Positions 30,964-40,480 of a stretch of 64,000 bases of DNA are shown piece after piece; positions within the stretch are counted from its first letter, which is position 1, and each line of letters starts with the position of its first letter. The position numbers and the translations under genes were made by a program. The notes beneath the pieces are model-generated. The model was not told the origin of the DNA. It searched no databases and saw only the letters and a list, made by a program, of their open reading frames with translations. Source of the stretch: CAVVMA01 sp963788205 (GTDB lineage: Bacteria > Desulfobacterota > Binatia > Binatales > Binataceae); the NCBI GenBank assembly GCA_963788205.1, contig CAWBGG010000005.1:248001-312000 (forward strand), written 5' to 3'.

Positions 30964-31788
30964 ATGAACGATGCACGGAATCAATTCGCGATGATCGCGG
31001 CGCGCGAGCCGGTTCCCTTGGCGCGCGGCGCGCTGCTGATCGCCAAGGAAGAGTATCCCGAGCTCGACGTCGACAAGTATATCGATCAGCTTGCCACGCT
31101 GGCGCGCGAGGCGGAGCCGGCCGTGCGCGCCGGCGCCGATACCGTCGAGCGCGTGCAGGCGCTCTCGCATTTCCTGTTCGAGGAGCGCGGCTTCGAAGGT
31201 AATCGCGACCGCTATAGCGACCCGCGCAACTCGTTTCTCAACGAGGTCCTCGACCGCCGCCTCGGAATTCCAATCACGCTCTCGATAGTCTATCTCGAAG
31301 TCGGGCGGCGGGTCGGAATCGACCTCTACGGGGTCTCGTTCCCGGCCCATTTCCTGGTCAAGGCGGTCGACGAGCGCGGCGAGTTGATGATCGACCCGTT
31401 CTGCGGCGGCGTGATCCTGGGCCTCGACGAGATTCGCGCGCGGCTGGCGGAGATCTACAACCAGCCCGTAGAGGTGCATCCCGCGATGCTCAAGGCGGTC
31501 GGCACGCGCCAGATCCTGGTCCGCCTGCTCCGCAACCTGAAGGCGATCTACGTGAACGCGTCGGATTGGACGCGCGCGCTGGCGGTGCTCGATCGCGTCC
31601 TGCTGCTCGATCCGCGCTCGCTCGACGAGCTGGCCGAGCGGGGCGCGCTGTTCGAGCGCCTGGAATGCTTCCAGGCGGCGCTCGACGACTTTCAGAGCTT
31701 CCTCTCGCAGGCCGGCGCGCATCCCGCCGCCGACGTGGCGCGCGACGCGGTGGTGCGCCTGATGCGCCAGGTGGCGCGAATCAACTGA
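30964..31788 (+). CDS. SirB1-type transglutaminase-like and TPR protein
   Basis: 274 aa. The N-terminal half carries the SirB1 core (SRPRNSFLNEVLDRRLGIP-like region with GIPITLSIVYLEVGRR and HFLVK) and the C-terminal half a TPR region (NLKAIYVNASDWTRALAVLDRVL). The transglutaminase-like cysteine is replaced, as in other SirB1 proteins, so it is probably not an enzyme. Function in E. coli is unknown. It lies between queG and the lut operon on the same strand. Confidence 0.85.
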   Translation: MNDARNQFAMIAAREPVPLARGALLIAKEEYPELDVDKYIDQLATLAREAEPAVRAGADTVERVQALSHFLFEERGFEGNRDRYSDPRNSFLNEVLDRRLGIPITLSIVYLEVGRRVGIDLYGVSFPAHFLVKAVDERGELMIDPFCGGVILGLDEIRARLAEIYNQPVEVHPAMLKAVGTRQILVRLLRNLKAIYVNASDWTRALAVLDRVLLLDPRSLDELAERGALFERLECFQAALDDFQSFLSQAGAHPAADVARDAVVRLMRQVARIN

Positions 31789-31801
31789 CGCAGCGCGCGC
31801 G

Positions 31802-33198
31802 ATGGCCTCTGCGCCCCAACCGTTCGATTTCTTTGCGGCCAGCCGCGCCGCGGTGAAAGATCACGAGCTGCGGCGCAAGCTCGAAAACGCCAGCGGGCGC
31901 CATCTCGAACACCTCGCCGAGGTGGTCGCCGCATTTCCTCCGTACCAAGCCGAGCGCGATCGCGCGAGAGAGATCAAAGAAGATGCGATCGGCCGGCTCG
32001 ATGAGTTGCTGGGGCAGCTCAAAGACCGGCTCGAAGCCAACGAGTGCAAGGTGTTCTTTGCAGCCGACGCCGAGGCCGCGCGCGACTACATCCTCGGCGT
32101 CGCGCAAGCGTGCGGCGCGCGGCGCACAGTCAAGGGCAAGTCGATGACGACCGAGGAGATCGAACTCAATCCCGCGCTTGAACGCGCCGGGATCGAGGTG
32201 GTCGAGACCGACCTCGGCGAATATATAGTCCAACTGCGCGGCGAGCGGCCCTCGCATATCATCACGCCCGCGATCCATTTGTCGAAAGAGGACATCGGCG
32301 CGCTGTTCGCCAACAAGTTTGGAATTCCCTACACTGCGGAGCCCGAGCAGCTCACCGCGGTCGCGCGCGAACGGCTGCGCGAAGTGTTCCTGAGCGCGGA
32401 GCTGGGAGTGGCCGGCGTTAACTTTGCGATCGCGGAGACCGGCACGCTGGTGATGGTCGAGAATGAAGGCAACGGCGGCTTTCATCCTCGATGCCCGAGA
32501 CTTTCGTCGCCGTGATGGGAATCGAAAAGGTGATTCCGAGCGTCGCCGGCCTGAGCCACTTTCTGGAAATTCTCGCGCGCACCGCGACCGGGCAGAAGCT
32601 CACCACCTATACCAGCCTCATCACTAATCCGCGGCAGCCGGGCGAGCTCGACGGCCCGCGCGAGATTCATGTGGTAATCCTCGACAACGGGCGGCGCGCG
32701 ATGCTGGCTGATCCGGTGTTGCGCGAGGCGCTGTATTGCCTGCGATGCGGCGCGTGCCTCAATGTATGCCCGGTTTATCGGCGTATCGGCGGCCACGCCT
32801 ACGGCGCGACTTACGGCGGACCGATCGGATCGATTGTCAGCCCTTCCCTGTTCGGCAGCGCGGCCGGACATCTGCCGTTCGCCTCGACGCTGTGCGGCGC
32901 GTGCCGCGACGTCTGTCCGGTCAAGATCGATATCCCGCGCATCCTGCTGCATCTGCGCTGGAAAGAGAGCGAGGGCAGTAAAACGCCGATCAAGTGGCCG
33001 CCGGAGATCGAACGGGCACGATCGGGCGCGCGCGCCTTCGCCCGCCTGGCGCGCTATCCACGGCTGATTCGATTCGTCGGGAAGATCGCCGCGATCGCGC
33101 TCAAGCCGTTCGCACGCAACGGTTATATCCGCAAGCTGCCGCCGCCGTTCAGCAACTGGACCGAAAGCCGCGACTTTCCCAAGCCGCGCCCGTCATGA
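31802..33198 (+). pseudogene. lutB: LutB, Fe-S subunit of L-lactate oxidation, split by a single-base frameshift
   Basis: 465 aa when corrected. LutB with LutA and LutC oxidises L-lactate to pyruvate. The first frame runs from 31802 to NEGNGG and stops at 32515; the second continues from about 32476 to 33198. Adding one C at about 32475-32477 gives the family sequence NEGNGRLSSSMPETFVAVMG. Two 4Fe-4S motifs follow (CLRCGACLNVCPVYRRIGGH and CGACRDVCPVKIDIPR). No domain is missing. It begins the B-C-A operon and overlaps lutC by four bases. Confidence 0.93.
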
Positions 33199-33812
33199 AC
33201 CCGGCGCCACGCGCGCAGCCCGACGCTCTCTGCGGCGCAGGCGACCTCATATCCGGCTTCGTGCGCGAGCTCGAGCTGGTGGGCGGCCATGCGACCGTCG
33301 CGAATTCCGAAGCCGAGGCCGCCGGACAACTGAGCGTCCTCGCGCGCGCCGAAAACGTTCACCGTGTCGCGATGGGCCGCGGGATTACCATCGATCTCGA
33401 CGCGTTCGTGCCGTCGCTCTCGCACGCCGGGATCGAAATCGTACGCGCCGATCAGGTCGCCGATAGCGATCGCGCCGCGATTAGGGCGCGAATCGCGCGA
33501 TGCGATCTCGGTCTGGCCGAGGCCGACTATGGGATCGCTTCGACGGCCACGCTGGCGGTCGCGGCCGATGCGACCCGGCCGGGCGCGCTGACGCTGCTGC
33601 CGCCGATTAGCGTCGTGATCCTGCGCGCAGAGCGAATCGTGCCCGACCTCGCGGCGATGTTCGCGCAACTCGGGCCGGCGACGCTTGCGGAGCGCCGGCT
33701 CACACTGATCACCGGGCCCAGCCGCACCGCCGACATCGAAAAGCGAATCGTGATGGGCGTGCATGGCCCGCGCGCCCTCCACGTGATCCTGGTGCGAGGG
33801 CGCGATGGATGA
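33195..33812 (+). CDS. lutC: LutC, L-lactate utilization subunit
   Basis: 205 aa LUD-domain protein. Characteristic segments: ADYGIASTATLAVAADATRPGAL near residue 115, LLPPISVVILRAERIVPD, and TGPSRTADIEKRIVMGVHGP at the end, the signature of LutC/YkgG. The ATG at 33195 overlaps the lutB stop (ATGA) and the gene overlaps lutA by eight bases, showing translational coupling of the three subunits. Confidence 0.95.
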   Translation: MNPAPRAQPDALCGAGDLISGFVRELELVGGHATVANSEAEAAGQLSVLARAENVHRVAMGRGITIDLDAFVPSLSHAGIEIVRADQVADSDRAAIRARIARCDLGLAEADYGIASTATLAVAADATRPGALTLLPPISVVILRAERIVPDLAAMFAQLGPATLAERRLTLITGPSRTADIEKRIVMGVHGPRALHVILVRGRDG

Positions 33813-34527
33813 GGTACAACTCTTTTCGACCTGCCTGGCGGAAGAGTTTTTCCCCGAGGTACCGACCGCGGCGACCGCCGTGCTTGAACGGCTAGGTCTG
33901 CGCGTCCGCACAGCGCGCGGCGCTTTCTGCTGCGGACAGGTGGCGTTCAACGAGGGGCTGCGCCGCGAGGCGGCCGAGCTGGCACGGCGCTTTCTGGACA
34001 GCTTCGATACCGGCGCGCCGATCGTAATTCCGTCGGGATCGTGCGCCACGATGGTCAAGGTCTTCTACCGCGACCTGCTGGCGGATGATCCGTCTTTGAG
34101 TCGTAGGGCGCAGGCAATCGCCCCGCGCGTGTTCGAGTTCTCCCAGTTCCTGGTCAACGAGTTGAAGGTCAAGGATGTCGGCGCGCGCTTCGAGCGGGCC
34201 GTCGCGTACCATCCTTCATGCCATCTGCTGCGCGAGTTGGGCGCGCGCGACGAGCCGCTGCGGCTGCTGAGCGGCGTACGCGGTATCCGGCTGTGCGAAC
34301 TGCGCGATCGCGAGGAATGCTGCGGCTTCGGCGGCCTGTTCTCGGTGAAATTCCCGCACATCTCGGCCGCGATGCTCGAAGACAAGCTCGCTCGCGTAGC
34401 GGAGAGCGGCGCCCAGGTGCTGGTCGCCAATGACTGCGGATGCCTGATGCAGATCGCGGGCGGAGCCCATCGGCGCAGCCTCGCGCTCGAAACGCTTCAT
34501 CTCGCCCAGGTGCTCGCGTCGCGCTAG
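33805..34527 (+). CDS. lutA: LutA, CCG-domain subunit of L-lactate oxidation
   Basis: 240 aa. Two CCG repeats hold cysteine motifs: FCCGQVAFNEG near residue 38 and ECCGFGGLFSVKFP near 170, plus CHLLRE and DCGCLMQIAGG. These bind an Fe-S cluster in the LutA/YkgE family. It ends the operon in the order B-C-A, different from the A-B-C order of Bacillus. A short diverged copy of its 3' end lies at 36267-36390. Confidence 0.94.
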   Translation: MDEVQLFSTCLAEEFFPEVPTAATAVLERLGLRVRTARGAFCCGQVAFNEGLRREAAELARRFLDSFDTGAPIVIPSGSCATMVKVFYRDLLADDPSLSRRAQAIAPRVFEFSQFLVNELKVKDVGARFERAVAYHPSCHLLRELGARDEPLRLLSGVRGIRLCELRDREECCGFGGLFSVKFPHISAAMLEDKLARVAESGAQVLVANDCGCLMQIAGGAHRRSLALETLHLAQVLASR

Positions 34528-34627
34528 GTCCTGAGTTAGAGGTTTCCATACAAGCTCACGGGCTTGTGAGACGCGGCGCGCCGCCTCGCGTCGGATCCGG
34601 TTTAACTTAGGGGAGAGGAGGACTGAC

Positions 34628-35179
34628 TTGACGTCTTTCGAACGGGACAATTTTTACGTTGTAACCGGATGCTCCGGAGGCGGCAAATCGGCGATCATCG
34701 ACGCCCTGAGGGCAAGGGGATTTCTATCTGTCGATGAAGCCGGGCGCCAAATCGTTCAGGAGCAGGTTCGGATCGGCGGCGACGGAACGCCCTGGCAGGA
34801 TCGCGAGAAATTCCGCGAACTCCTGCTCTCCCGATACATGTATCTCTTCGAGCAAGTCACGGAACAAAGTCGCCCGGTGTTCTTCGATCGCGGCATCCCG
34901 GAGATAGTCACCTTTTCGCGGTCGCTCAACGTTGCCGTTCCTGAGCATCACCGCGCAGCCGCTGCTATCTACAGGTACGCCCGAAGAGTTTTCGTCACGC
35001 CGCCGTGGCCGGAGATTTTCAAACCCGACCAGGAGCGAAGACACTCGTACGACGACGCTATTGCGGAGTATCCTCTGACACTTAAGGCCTATTACGAGTC
35101 CGCCTATCAGCCTGTCGAAGTTCCCCAAGCACCGGTTTCTGAACGGGTTGATTTCATTCTACAGCGAGTGCGCGGCTAG
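34628..35179 (+). CDS. P-loop NTPase (AAA_28-type kinase-like protein)
   Basis: 183 aa. The Walker A is GCSGGGKSAIID at about residues 14-25, and the segment VFFDRGIPEIVTF is the Asp-Arg-Gly motif of AAA_28 ATPases/kinases. The TTG at 34628 is preceded by AGGAGG at 34615-34620, so TTG is the likely start. A four-helix membrane protein gene follows after two bases. Start of a less GC-rich accessory stretch; biological target unknown. Confidence 0.8.
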   Translation: MTSFERDNFYVVTGCSGGGKSAIIDALRARGFLSVDEAGRQIVQEQVRIGGDGTPWQDREKFRELLLSRYMYLFEQVTEQSRPVFFDRGIPEIVTFSRSLNVAVPEHHRAAAAIYRYARRVFVTPPWPEIFKPDQERRHSYDDAIAEYPLTLKAYYESAYQPVEVPQAPVSERVDFILQRVRG

Positions 35180-35181
35180 AC

Positions 35182-35589
35182 ATGAGACGCCCCAAGACTG
35201 TCTGGCTCATATTCCTGTCCTACTGCCTTTCAGCGGCGTGGCTGTTGCTGAGCCTGATCGTTATACCTTCGTGGACCACATCGTTGGGTCTGGACCAGAA
35301 TACTGATTACGCGAGTCCTGGAGCGTTCGACTATGCGGCGGATATAGTTATCGCGGGGCTCAGTCTGGCCGCGGCAGTTTCGCTCTTTCGCCTGCGCCGC
35401 GCAGCGGTGCCCTGGTTTACCAGCGTGTTAGCCTTAGGGCTCGTTCTCTACATCCGCACCATATTCATGTCCAACTGGATAGATGCATTCGACCTTGGCG
35501 AACTTGCCTTCGCGTCCTTAGGCTGGCTCACCACTCTCTCCGTGCTGCTATACGCGATGAGGCTAAGGCGACGCGGTATTCTCACCTGA
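35182..35589 (+). CDS. Integral membrane protein, unknown function
   Basis: 135 aa with four hydrophobic segments (about residues 8-28, 50-68, 76-95 and 107-126) and no recognised domain. It starts two bases after the P-loop NTPase gene, so the pair is almost certainly cotranscribed. Base use is lower in GC than the lut operon. Function cannot be read from sequence. Confidence 0.65.
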   Translation: MRRPKTVWLIFLSYCLSAAWLLLSLIVIPSWTTSLGLDQNTDYASPGAFDYAADIVIAGLSLAAAVSLFRLRRAAVPWFTSVLALGLVLYIRTIFMSNWIDAFDLGELAFASLGWLTTLSVLLYAMRLRRRGILT

Positions 35590-35848
35590 AATAAAGACAC
35601 CCTTCATCCCGGCAGATCCCGGCTGTAGGAAACCGGGGAGCACGCCGACGAGAACCGCCTAAGATCTGCTTTGATATGTTTGGGCGGCCAACGCGAGGCA
35701 GGGTTGGCCCATTGCCGCGCGGAAAGCGCCGTTGATTCAAAACGGTGCTTGAACCTCTGCGCTTGCAGACGGACTGAGCGGGATTCAAAATAGAAACTTC
35801 GGCTCGGTATTCGCACAGGCTCAAATCCCGGGAGGCGAGGGGAAAACT

Positions 35849-36170
35849 ATGAATAGAGGGCAGGATTTGTTGTCACGCGTGCGCGCTGGCGCATCGCGAA
35901 GCATCGGTGGGGCTCTGATGCTCGCCGTTGGGCTCGGAACTGCAACGCTCGGTGGATGCGCCTCGTTCACGACGCCCAATCCGAATGCGGCGAAGGAGTC
36001 GGTCGTGGCGAACTTCGATCTCTCCAAATGCCAGGTGATCCAGCCGAATCTGTACAAATGTCCCGCGGTCGACAAGCCGATCTGCAATCCTGATTTCGCG
36101 AACTCAGATGTCCAGTGCATCAGGGTTGAACAAGAACGGCAGCGTCGAGGTCCTCAGCTTCGCGCGGTAG
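35849..36170 (+). CDS. Small lipoprotein, probably frameshifted near its end
   Basis: Begins with a basic region, a hydrophobic core (ALMLAVGLGTATLGGC) and the lipobox LGGC at Cys37. Mature sequence contains four further cysteines (CQVIQPNLYKCPAVDKPIC and SDVQC), suggesting disulfides. The annotated end assumes removal of one G from the GGG at about 36123-36125, which gives a tidy end LNKNGSVEVLSFAR followed by TAG. In the uncorrected frame the reading frame runs on to 36631, through a lutA remnant, which looks artificial. AGGCGAGGGG lies upstream of the ATG as ribosome-binding site. Confidence 0.5.
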
Positions 36171-36266
36171 CACGCCAAGCTTCAAGTCCCGCCGCTTGCT
36201 TGGGCTTGTGGCGGCGGGACAATTCTTTCTTCGCGATCTGGATCTGCGGCGCGAGCTGGGTGCGCA

Positions 36267-36390
36267 CGGAGAGCGGCGCCGCCATGCTGGTCGCCGATGA
36301 CTGCGGATGCCCGATGCAGATCGCGGGCGCAGCGCATCGCCGCGGCGTGGCGATCGACACGCTTCACCTGGCCCAGGTGCTCGCTGCGCG
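36267..36390 (+). pseudogene. Remnant of a second lutA-like gene (3' end only)
   Basis: In one frame it reads TESGAAMLVADDCGCPMQ then IAGAAHRRGVAIDTLHLAQV, matching residues about 198-240 of the intact LutA with roughly 80% identity in DNA by eye. Nothing of the N-terminal CCG domain remains. It shows no start codon of its own and sits in noncoding-looking sequence 1.8 kb downstream of the intact operon. A diverged paralogue was once here, or a segment was duplicated long ago. Confidence 0.75.
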
Positions 36391-36528
36391 GTCGGACGCA
36401 TGCGCTACTTACCGCCCCTTTGCGTTTGACATCTTTGCCTATTCAGGCGTATACGAAGCACCTGGAAGAGGGGTGTATTGCGCCGTTAACTTTCCGCTCG
36501 CCTTTTCGCTTCGCAAAGGAGGTCCCCG

Positions 36529-37560
36529 ATGGTCACGCATTCGCTCGTCGTCAACAAGGGAATTAAACCGCCGGCACTGCTCGGCTCGCGCTCAAGCCGC
36601 GGTCAAGGGACACGGCACAGGACCCGGATAGACCGGCAGAACGGGACGAAGAGGCGAGCCCTTTTCGTCCTCACTTTTTTCCTGCTGACAGCTTCAGCCG
36701 CTCCGTCTTTCGCGCACCCCGCTTTCAATTCTCCAGAGGGAATGGCGATTGACGGCAATGGACTCTTGTACATCGCGAACTATGGAGCGATCGGAGCGAA
36801 CGCGAACAGCATATTTGTGTTCAACACCAGAGTGGCCGGACAACCGCCTTTTATTGCCGCGATCGCGCCGGCGGGTCTGGACGGACCTACTCGGCTCGCC
36901 TTCGATTCGGGGGGAAATCTCTGCGCGACAAACACCAGAGGCAACTCAATCACATGTTATACCGTTCCCGCGGGACACTTGGCTAGTCGTTGCGTGAACC
37001 CTAATATCACACGTCCGCTCGGTATAGCGTTCGACGCTAACGGTGGGTTCTACGTAGCAAACAACGCCAGCGTGGCTCTCTTCAACCCCCCATGCCAGTT
37101 GGTCCCGCCCCTTATCAATTTCATGGCACCAGGCGTGATGACGATCGAAGGGCAAACCCTGTTCCTCGGTCTCGGTCCGGTAGCGTCCCCTGACTCCGTT
37201 AACGAGTACAGCCTAAATCACTTCCCAGGTCCCGTGCTGCAAGCCTTCGCGGCAAGCGGACCGACAGGTCTGGCATTCGACAATGTTGGCAATAATCAAA
37301 AATTGCTGCTCGTCACCGACTACTACTCGAACCAGGTGGCCGCGTTCCTCCCCAATGGGGTGCAGGTCAATCCCCCGCTAGTAGGCACCCCCAACGGGGG
37401 AGCTAATCCCAGCGGGATTCTTGATCAGCCGGAAGGAATCTCGGTGGACTCCCAAGAGCGTGTCTGCGTGTCGAACAGCGGCAACAATACCGTCTATTGC
37501 TGGAAGCTGGCGATAAGGCCGGGACCAACGCTCGTGTGGACGCCTCTGTGGAGCCTCTAG
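36529..37560 (+). CDS. Secreted beta-propeller (NHL/SMP-30-like) protein
   Basis: 343 aa. The ATG at 36529 follows a near-perfect AAAGGAGG, so I keep it although it leaves about 40 residues before the signal-like hydrophobic stretch LFVLTFFLLTASAAPSFAH. The mature part has repeated blade motifs: SPEGMAIDGNGLLYIANYG, PTRLAFDSGGNLCATNT, RPLGIAFDANGGFYVANN, PTGLAFDNVG and PEGISVDSQERVCVSNSGNN. It is probably exported or surface-exposed; ligand or enzyme activity is not evident. An accessory gene. Confidence 0.75.
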   Translation: MVTHSLVVNKGIKPPALLGSRSSRGQGTRHRTRIDRQNGTKRRALFVLTFFLLTASAAPSFAHPAFNSPEGMAIDGNGLLYIANYGAIGANANSIFVFNTRVAGQPPFIAAIAPAGLDGPTRLAFDSGGNLCATNTRGNSITCYTVPAGHLASRCVNPNITRPLGIAFDANGGFYVANNASVALFNPPCQLVPPLINFMAPGVMTIEGQTLFLGLGPVASPDSVNEYSLNHFPGPVLQAFAASGPTGLAFDNVGNNQKLLLVTDYYSNQVAAFLPNGVQVNPPLVGTPNGGANPSGILDQPEGISVDSQERVCVSNSGNNTVYCWKLAIRPGPTLVWTPLWSL

Positions 37561-37780
37561 CGGCAATTGCGCGGAGTTTCCCCGCTTCACGGAGCTATGA
37601 TGGCATTCGACGCCGCGGCTGCCTTGTGTGGAGGGGCACACCAAGGATCGTCCGATTAGCGACTCGCTGAGGGGCCTATGCGAGCGTAAAAGGCGGCGAG
37701 AGACCGTGGCCGGGAACGCTACGAGAACGAAGGCACATCGGCATAACGTACCAATTTAACGCACAAAATGGAGAATCTAT

Positions 37781-39394
37781 ATGACGACGATCCGAAGCAC
37801 CTGGACGAGACCGACTCCTCCGCCTTTGACCGGCCTCCTGCCGGTCGGCGATTGGTCCGGTTCCGCGACGATGGCGATCCCGCGTGGAACGCTTATGGCG
37901 CAGAATGATGCGACTAACTTGTACATCGGCCTTGACCTGACGGCCGAGACTGGCACCGCTAACCCGAACGACTACTTCTGGTTCATCGTCAACATCAACG
38001 ACAACGGCGTCATCGATTCGAACCGGGACAAGCTGTTTAGCCCCTGGCCGGGCACGCCGAACCGTCTGGGCATGTGGCTGATGGCGGGCCCGGGCGCGAC
38101 TTGGCCGGCGCCTAACAGTCAGGTTATCCCGTCGCAAGTCAGCATCGGCTTCGGTCCGTCGATGAATTCGGGGACCAACCACCGCCAGTGGCAAATCGCC
38201 TTCGCGCTCTCCGACCTTGGCATTACCATCGACCCCAGTGGGCCCGCGCCGGTCGTGGACTTTGGCTTGAGAATCGCCACGTCGTCGCCGAGCTTCGTCG
38301 GCGAGACGCCCCCCAACCCACTGGGAGACTTTAGCGACTTCAACCAGATCATTCTCGCGACCGTGCCGTACGCGCTCTCCGGCAACACGGGCCCGGTCAT
38401 CGCGAGTGTTGGGTTAGTAGGTACTGGCTTCATTGGAGCTGACGGCTACTGTAACATCCCTGCTGCCACACCGTACTACTTCAACCCGCAGGATGCTGCC
38501 TTCAGCGGCACCCTCAATCAAATCGGCGACGGAGCGACGTTGACCGCTTTGTGGGCCGCCGGCGCCCGAAAGTACAAGGTTCTGCACAGATTCGGCAACA
38601 CTGCGGCCGACGTGGCCGCCGCGGCCTGGACCCCGATCCTCCAAAGCTGGGCGAACTTTCAGATCGTCGGCGCTACCAACGTCTGGCAATCTTTCGGACC
38701 GGACTCGAATGGCTTCTACTCGATGGTGGATCCCGCGCTTTCCTACACGATCCAGAACCTCGTATTCCAGTGGACGACGGCGGGCGAGCCTGACGGTCTC
38801 CACCAGTTCGAATTCCAGTTCTTCAATGCGGCCGGCGTCGCGGTTCCTTCCCCGGCACAGGTGTTGACGCTTAAGTTGGACAATCAACCGGCAACGGTCC
38901 AGTTGATCGACGTTCTTCACGCGGGAGCGCCCGTCTCGCCATGCGCGATCGTAAATCTGTCGTCGGCGACGGACGGCGTGCAGCTTGTCTATGAGGCGTT
39001 TGATCCAGAAGGTGACCTCTACAGCTTCGCCCTGTCGGCCGAATATGGCCAGGGCCTCACGGCGAGTATCTATTCGGATAACTATGCCGCTCACGCAAAC
39101 GCGGCCAACAATTGGCAGGGCGTGTCGAGCGACACCCGACCGGTCCCGCCCGCGGTGTGGGTGCCACCGACCACCTGTGCCTATCTGTTCCAGATTTCGG
39201 CATGGACCCGAACTACTGATGGATATCAGTTCCCGGTGCTGGAGAGCACCGACTTTCAGACCGTAACCCTGATCAAACCGGGCTTAACCCTCAGGCCACT
39301 TCCGCTTGTCGGGGCGGCGCAGGTTGCCGCGAGTGGCTTCGAGCAGGCTACCGCCATTCGCCAGCCGGTGAAGGCACTTGCCGCGAAGCCCTAG
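37781..39394 (+). CDS. Large extracellular-type protein with a DOMON/CBM9-like N-terminal region
   Basis: 537 aa. GGAG lies seven bases before the ATG at 37781. No signal peptide is visible, yet the sequence is typical of extracellular proteins: few charges, many Asn, Thr, Gly, Trp and aromatic residues. Residues about 20-200 (DATNLYIGLDLTAET and FWFIVNINDNGVIDSNRDK) resemble DOMON or CBM9-like sugar or haem binding folds; the middle (ALWAAGARKYKVLHRFGN) is unrecognised. It may use a non-classical export route or its true start was lost. No partner gene is adjacent. Confidence 0.65.
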   Translation: MTTIRSTWTRPTPPPLTGLLPVGDWSGSATMAIPRGTLMAQNDATNLYIGLDLTAETGTANPNDYFWFIVNINDNGVIDSNRDKLFSPWPGTPNRLGMWLMAGPGATWPAPNSQVIPSQVSIGFGPSMNSGTNHRQWQIAFALSDLGITIDPSGPAPVVDFGLRIATSSPSFVGETPPNPLGDFSDFNQIILATVPYALSGNTGPVIASVGLVGTGFIGADGYCNIPAATPYYFNPQDAAFSGTLNQIGDGATLTALWAAGARKYKVLHRFGNTAADVAAAAWTPILQSWANFQIVGATNVWQSFGPDSNGFYSMVDPALSYTIQNLVFQWTTAGEPDGLHQFEFQFFNAAGVAVPSPAQVLTLKLDNQPATVQLIDVLHAGAPVSPCAIVNLSSATDGVQLVYEAFDPEGDLYSFALSAEYGQGLTASIYSDNYAAHANAANNWQGVSSDTRPVPPAVWVPPTTCAYLFQISAWTRTTDGYQFPVLESTDFQTVTLIKPGLTLRPLPLVGAAQVAASGFEQATAIRQPVKALAAKP

Positions 39395-39857
39395 TGACAC
39401 CATTGCGGCGTGCTGCCCGCCACGTAAATTGTCGTTGGGCTGCAAAGCAGCCCAACGCTGGGCCTTCAAAGGGAGCTAAGCGGCGGCATAGAACAGAGCG
39501 GAGCGGAGATCTGGTTGGAGATGCAACTATGAGGGGTCACGATACCCGGGAGATAAGGTTCGGACGTGAACTTGGCCTCCACATCGGTATGGGACGGGCA
39601 CGCGAAGCGCTTACGACGTGGCCGTCGTGGTTGGATCGCTGCCGAGGCCGCAGCCGATGACATCTTCACAAAAGCTTTGCTCTAGTCCATCAGATCGCAG
39701 AACCCTGGGTTGGGCACGGTCACTTGGCGCTGTCCTTCGCCGCTCAACTCTGTTTGTGACGCTCGGCGGCGCTCTAGCAGGATGCGGAAAAACGGTCGTT
39801 TCTCATTGGATTATGATGTAGAGTAGCTAGTGAGCGGGGTTTGAGGAGGATGTGAGG
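39395..39857. other. Noncoding or decayed stretch before the transposase fragment
   Basis: About 460 bases with no intact gene. The left part carries short open frames without ribosome-binding sites. The right part holds the 5' piece of a lipoprotein gene (listed separately) and, from roughly 39779, what looks like the left end of an IS5-type element. Confidence 0.5.
39657..39821 (+). pseudogene. 5' fragment of a lipoprotein gene truncated by an insertion
   Basis: The frame reads a basic segment, a hydrophobic core LRRSTLFVTLGGALAGC with lipobox LAGC, and then changes character and stops shortly after. The break coincides with the left edge of the transposase-bearing segment (about 39779), so a lipoprotein gene was probably interrupted within or just after its signal peptide. 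No continuation was found. Confidence 0.35.
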
Positions 39858-40480
39858 ATGCGCGGGACGGATCACCAGCAGTCTGGGATGTTCAGCTACA
39901 TTTCGGCGGAGCGACGGGTGCCCCAAGACCATCCGCTGCGCCCCATCCGGGCGATGGCGGAGGTGGCGCTGAAGCAGTTGGGGCCGGGCTTCGATGCGCT
40001 TTACGCCCGCAACGGGCGTCCTTCGATCGCGCCGGAAAAGCTGTTGCGTGCGCTCTTGCTGCAGGTCCTGTACCCGGTGCGCAGCGAGCGGCTGCTGATG
40101 GAGCAACTGGATTACAATTTTCTGTTTCGCTGGTTCGTGGGGCTCAACCTGGATGAGCCGGTGTGGGATGTGACGGTGTTCACCAAGAACCGCGAGCGGC
40201 TGCTTAAGGGCGAGGTGGCGGCAGAGTTTTTCAGCGCGGTGCTTGACCAGGCCCGCCTCCAGGGCCTGCTCTCCGACGAGCATTTCACCGTCGCCGGCAC
40301 GCTGATCGAGGCCTGGGCCAGTCACAAGAGCTTCCAGCGCAAAGATGTTGACCCCAAGACTCCGCCGGACGATCCGGGCAACCCCAGCGTCGACTTCCAC
40401 GGTGAGCGGCGCCGCAACGCCACGCACCAATCGACCACCGATCCCGAGGCCCGCTTGGCCCGCAAGGGGGCCGACAAGCA
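39779..40480 (+). mobile_element. Truncated IS5-type element (left part only)
   Basis: The left boundary is placed by eye at GGATGCGGAAAAAC, where the interrupted lipoprotein frame ends. The right boundary is where the transposase reading changes to esterase sequence, about 40475-40481. The right terminal repeat and the second half of the transposase are missing. Confidence 0.6.

Noticed and set aside
35849..36631. One 260-aa lipoprotein
   Set aside because: After about 36125 the frame reads through a lutA remnant and unrelated sequence. A one-base correction gives a compact end at 36170.
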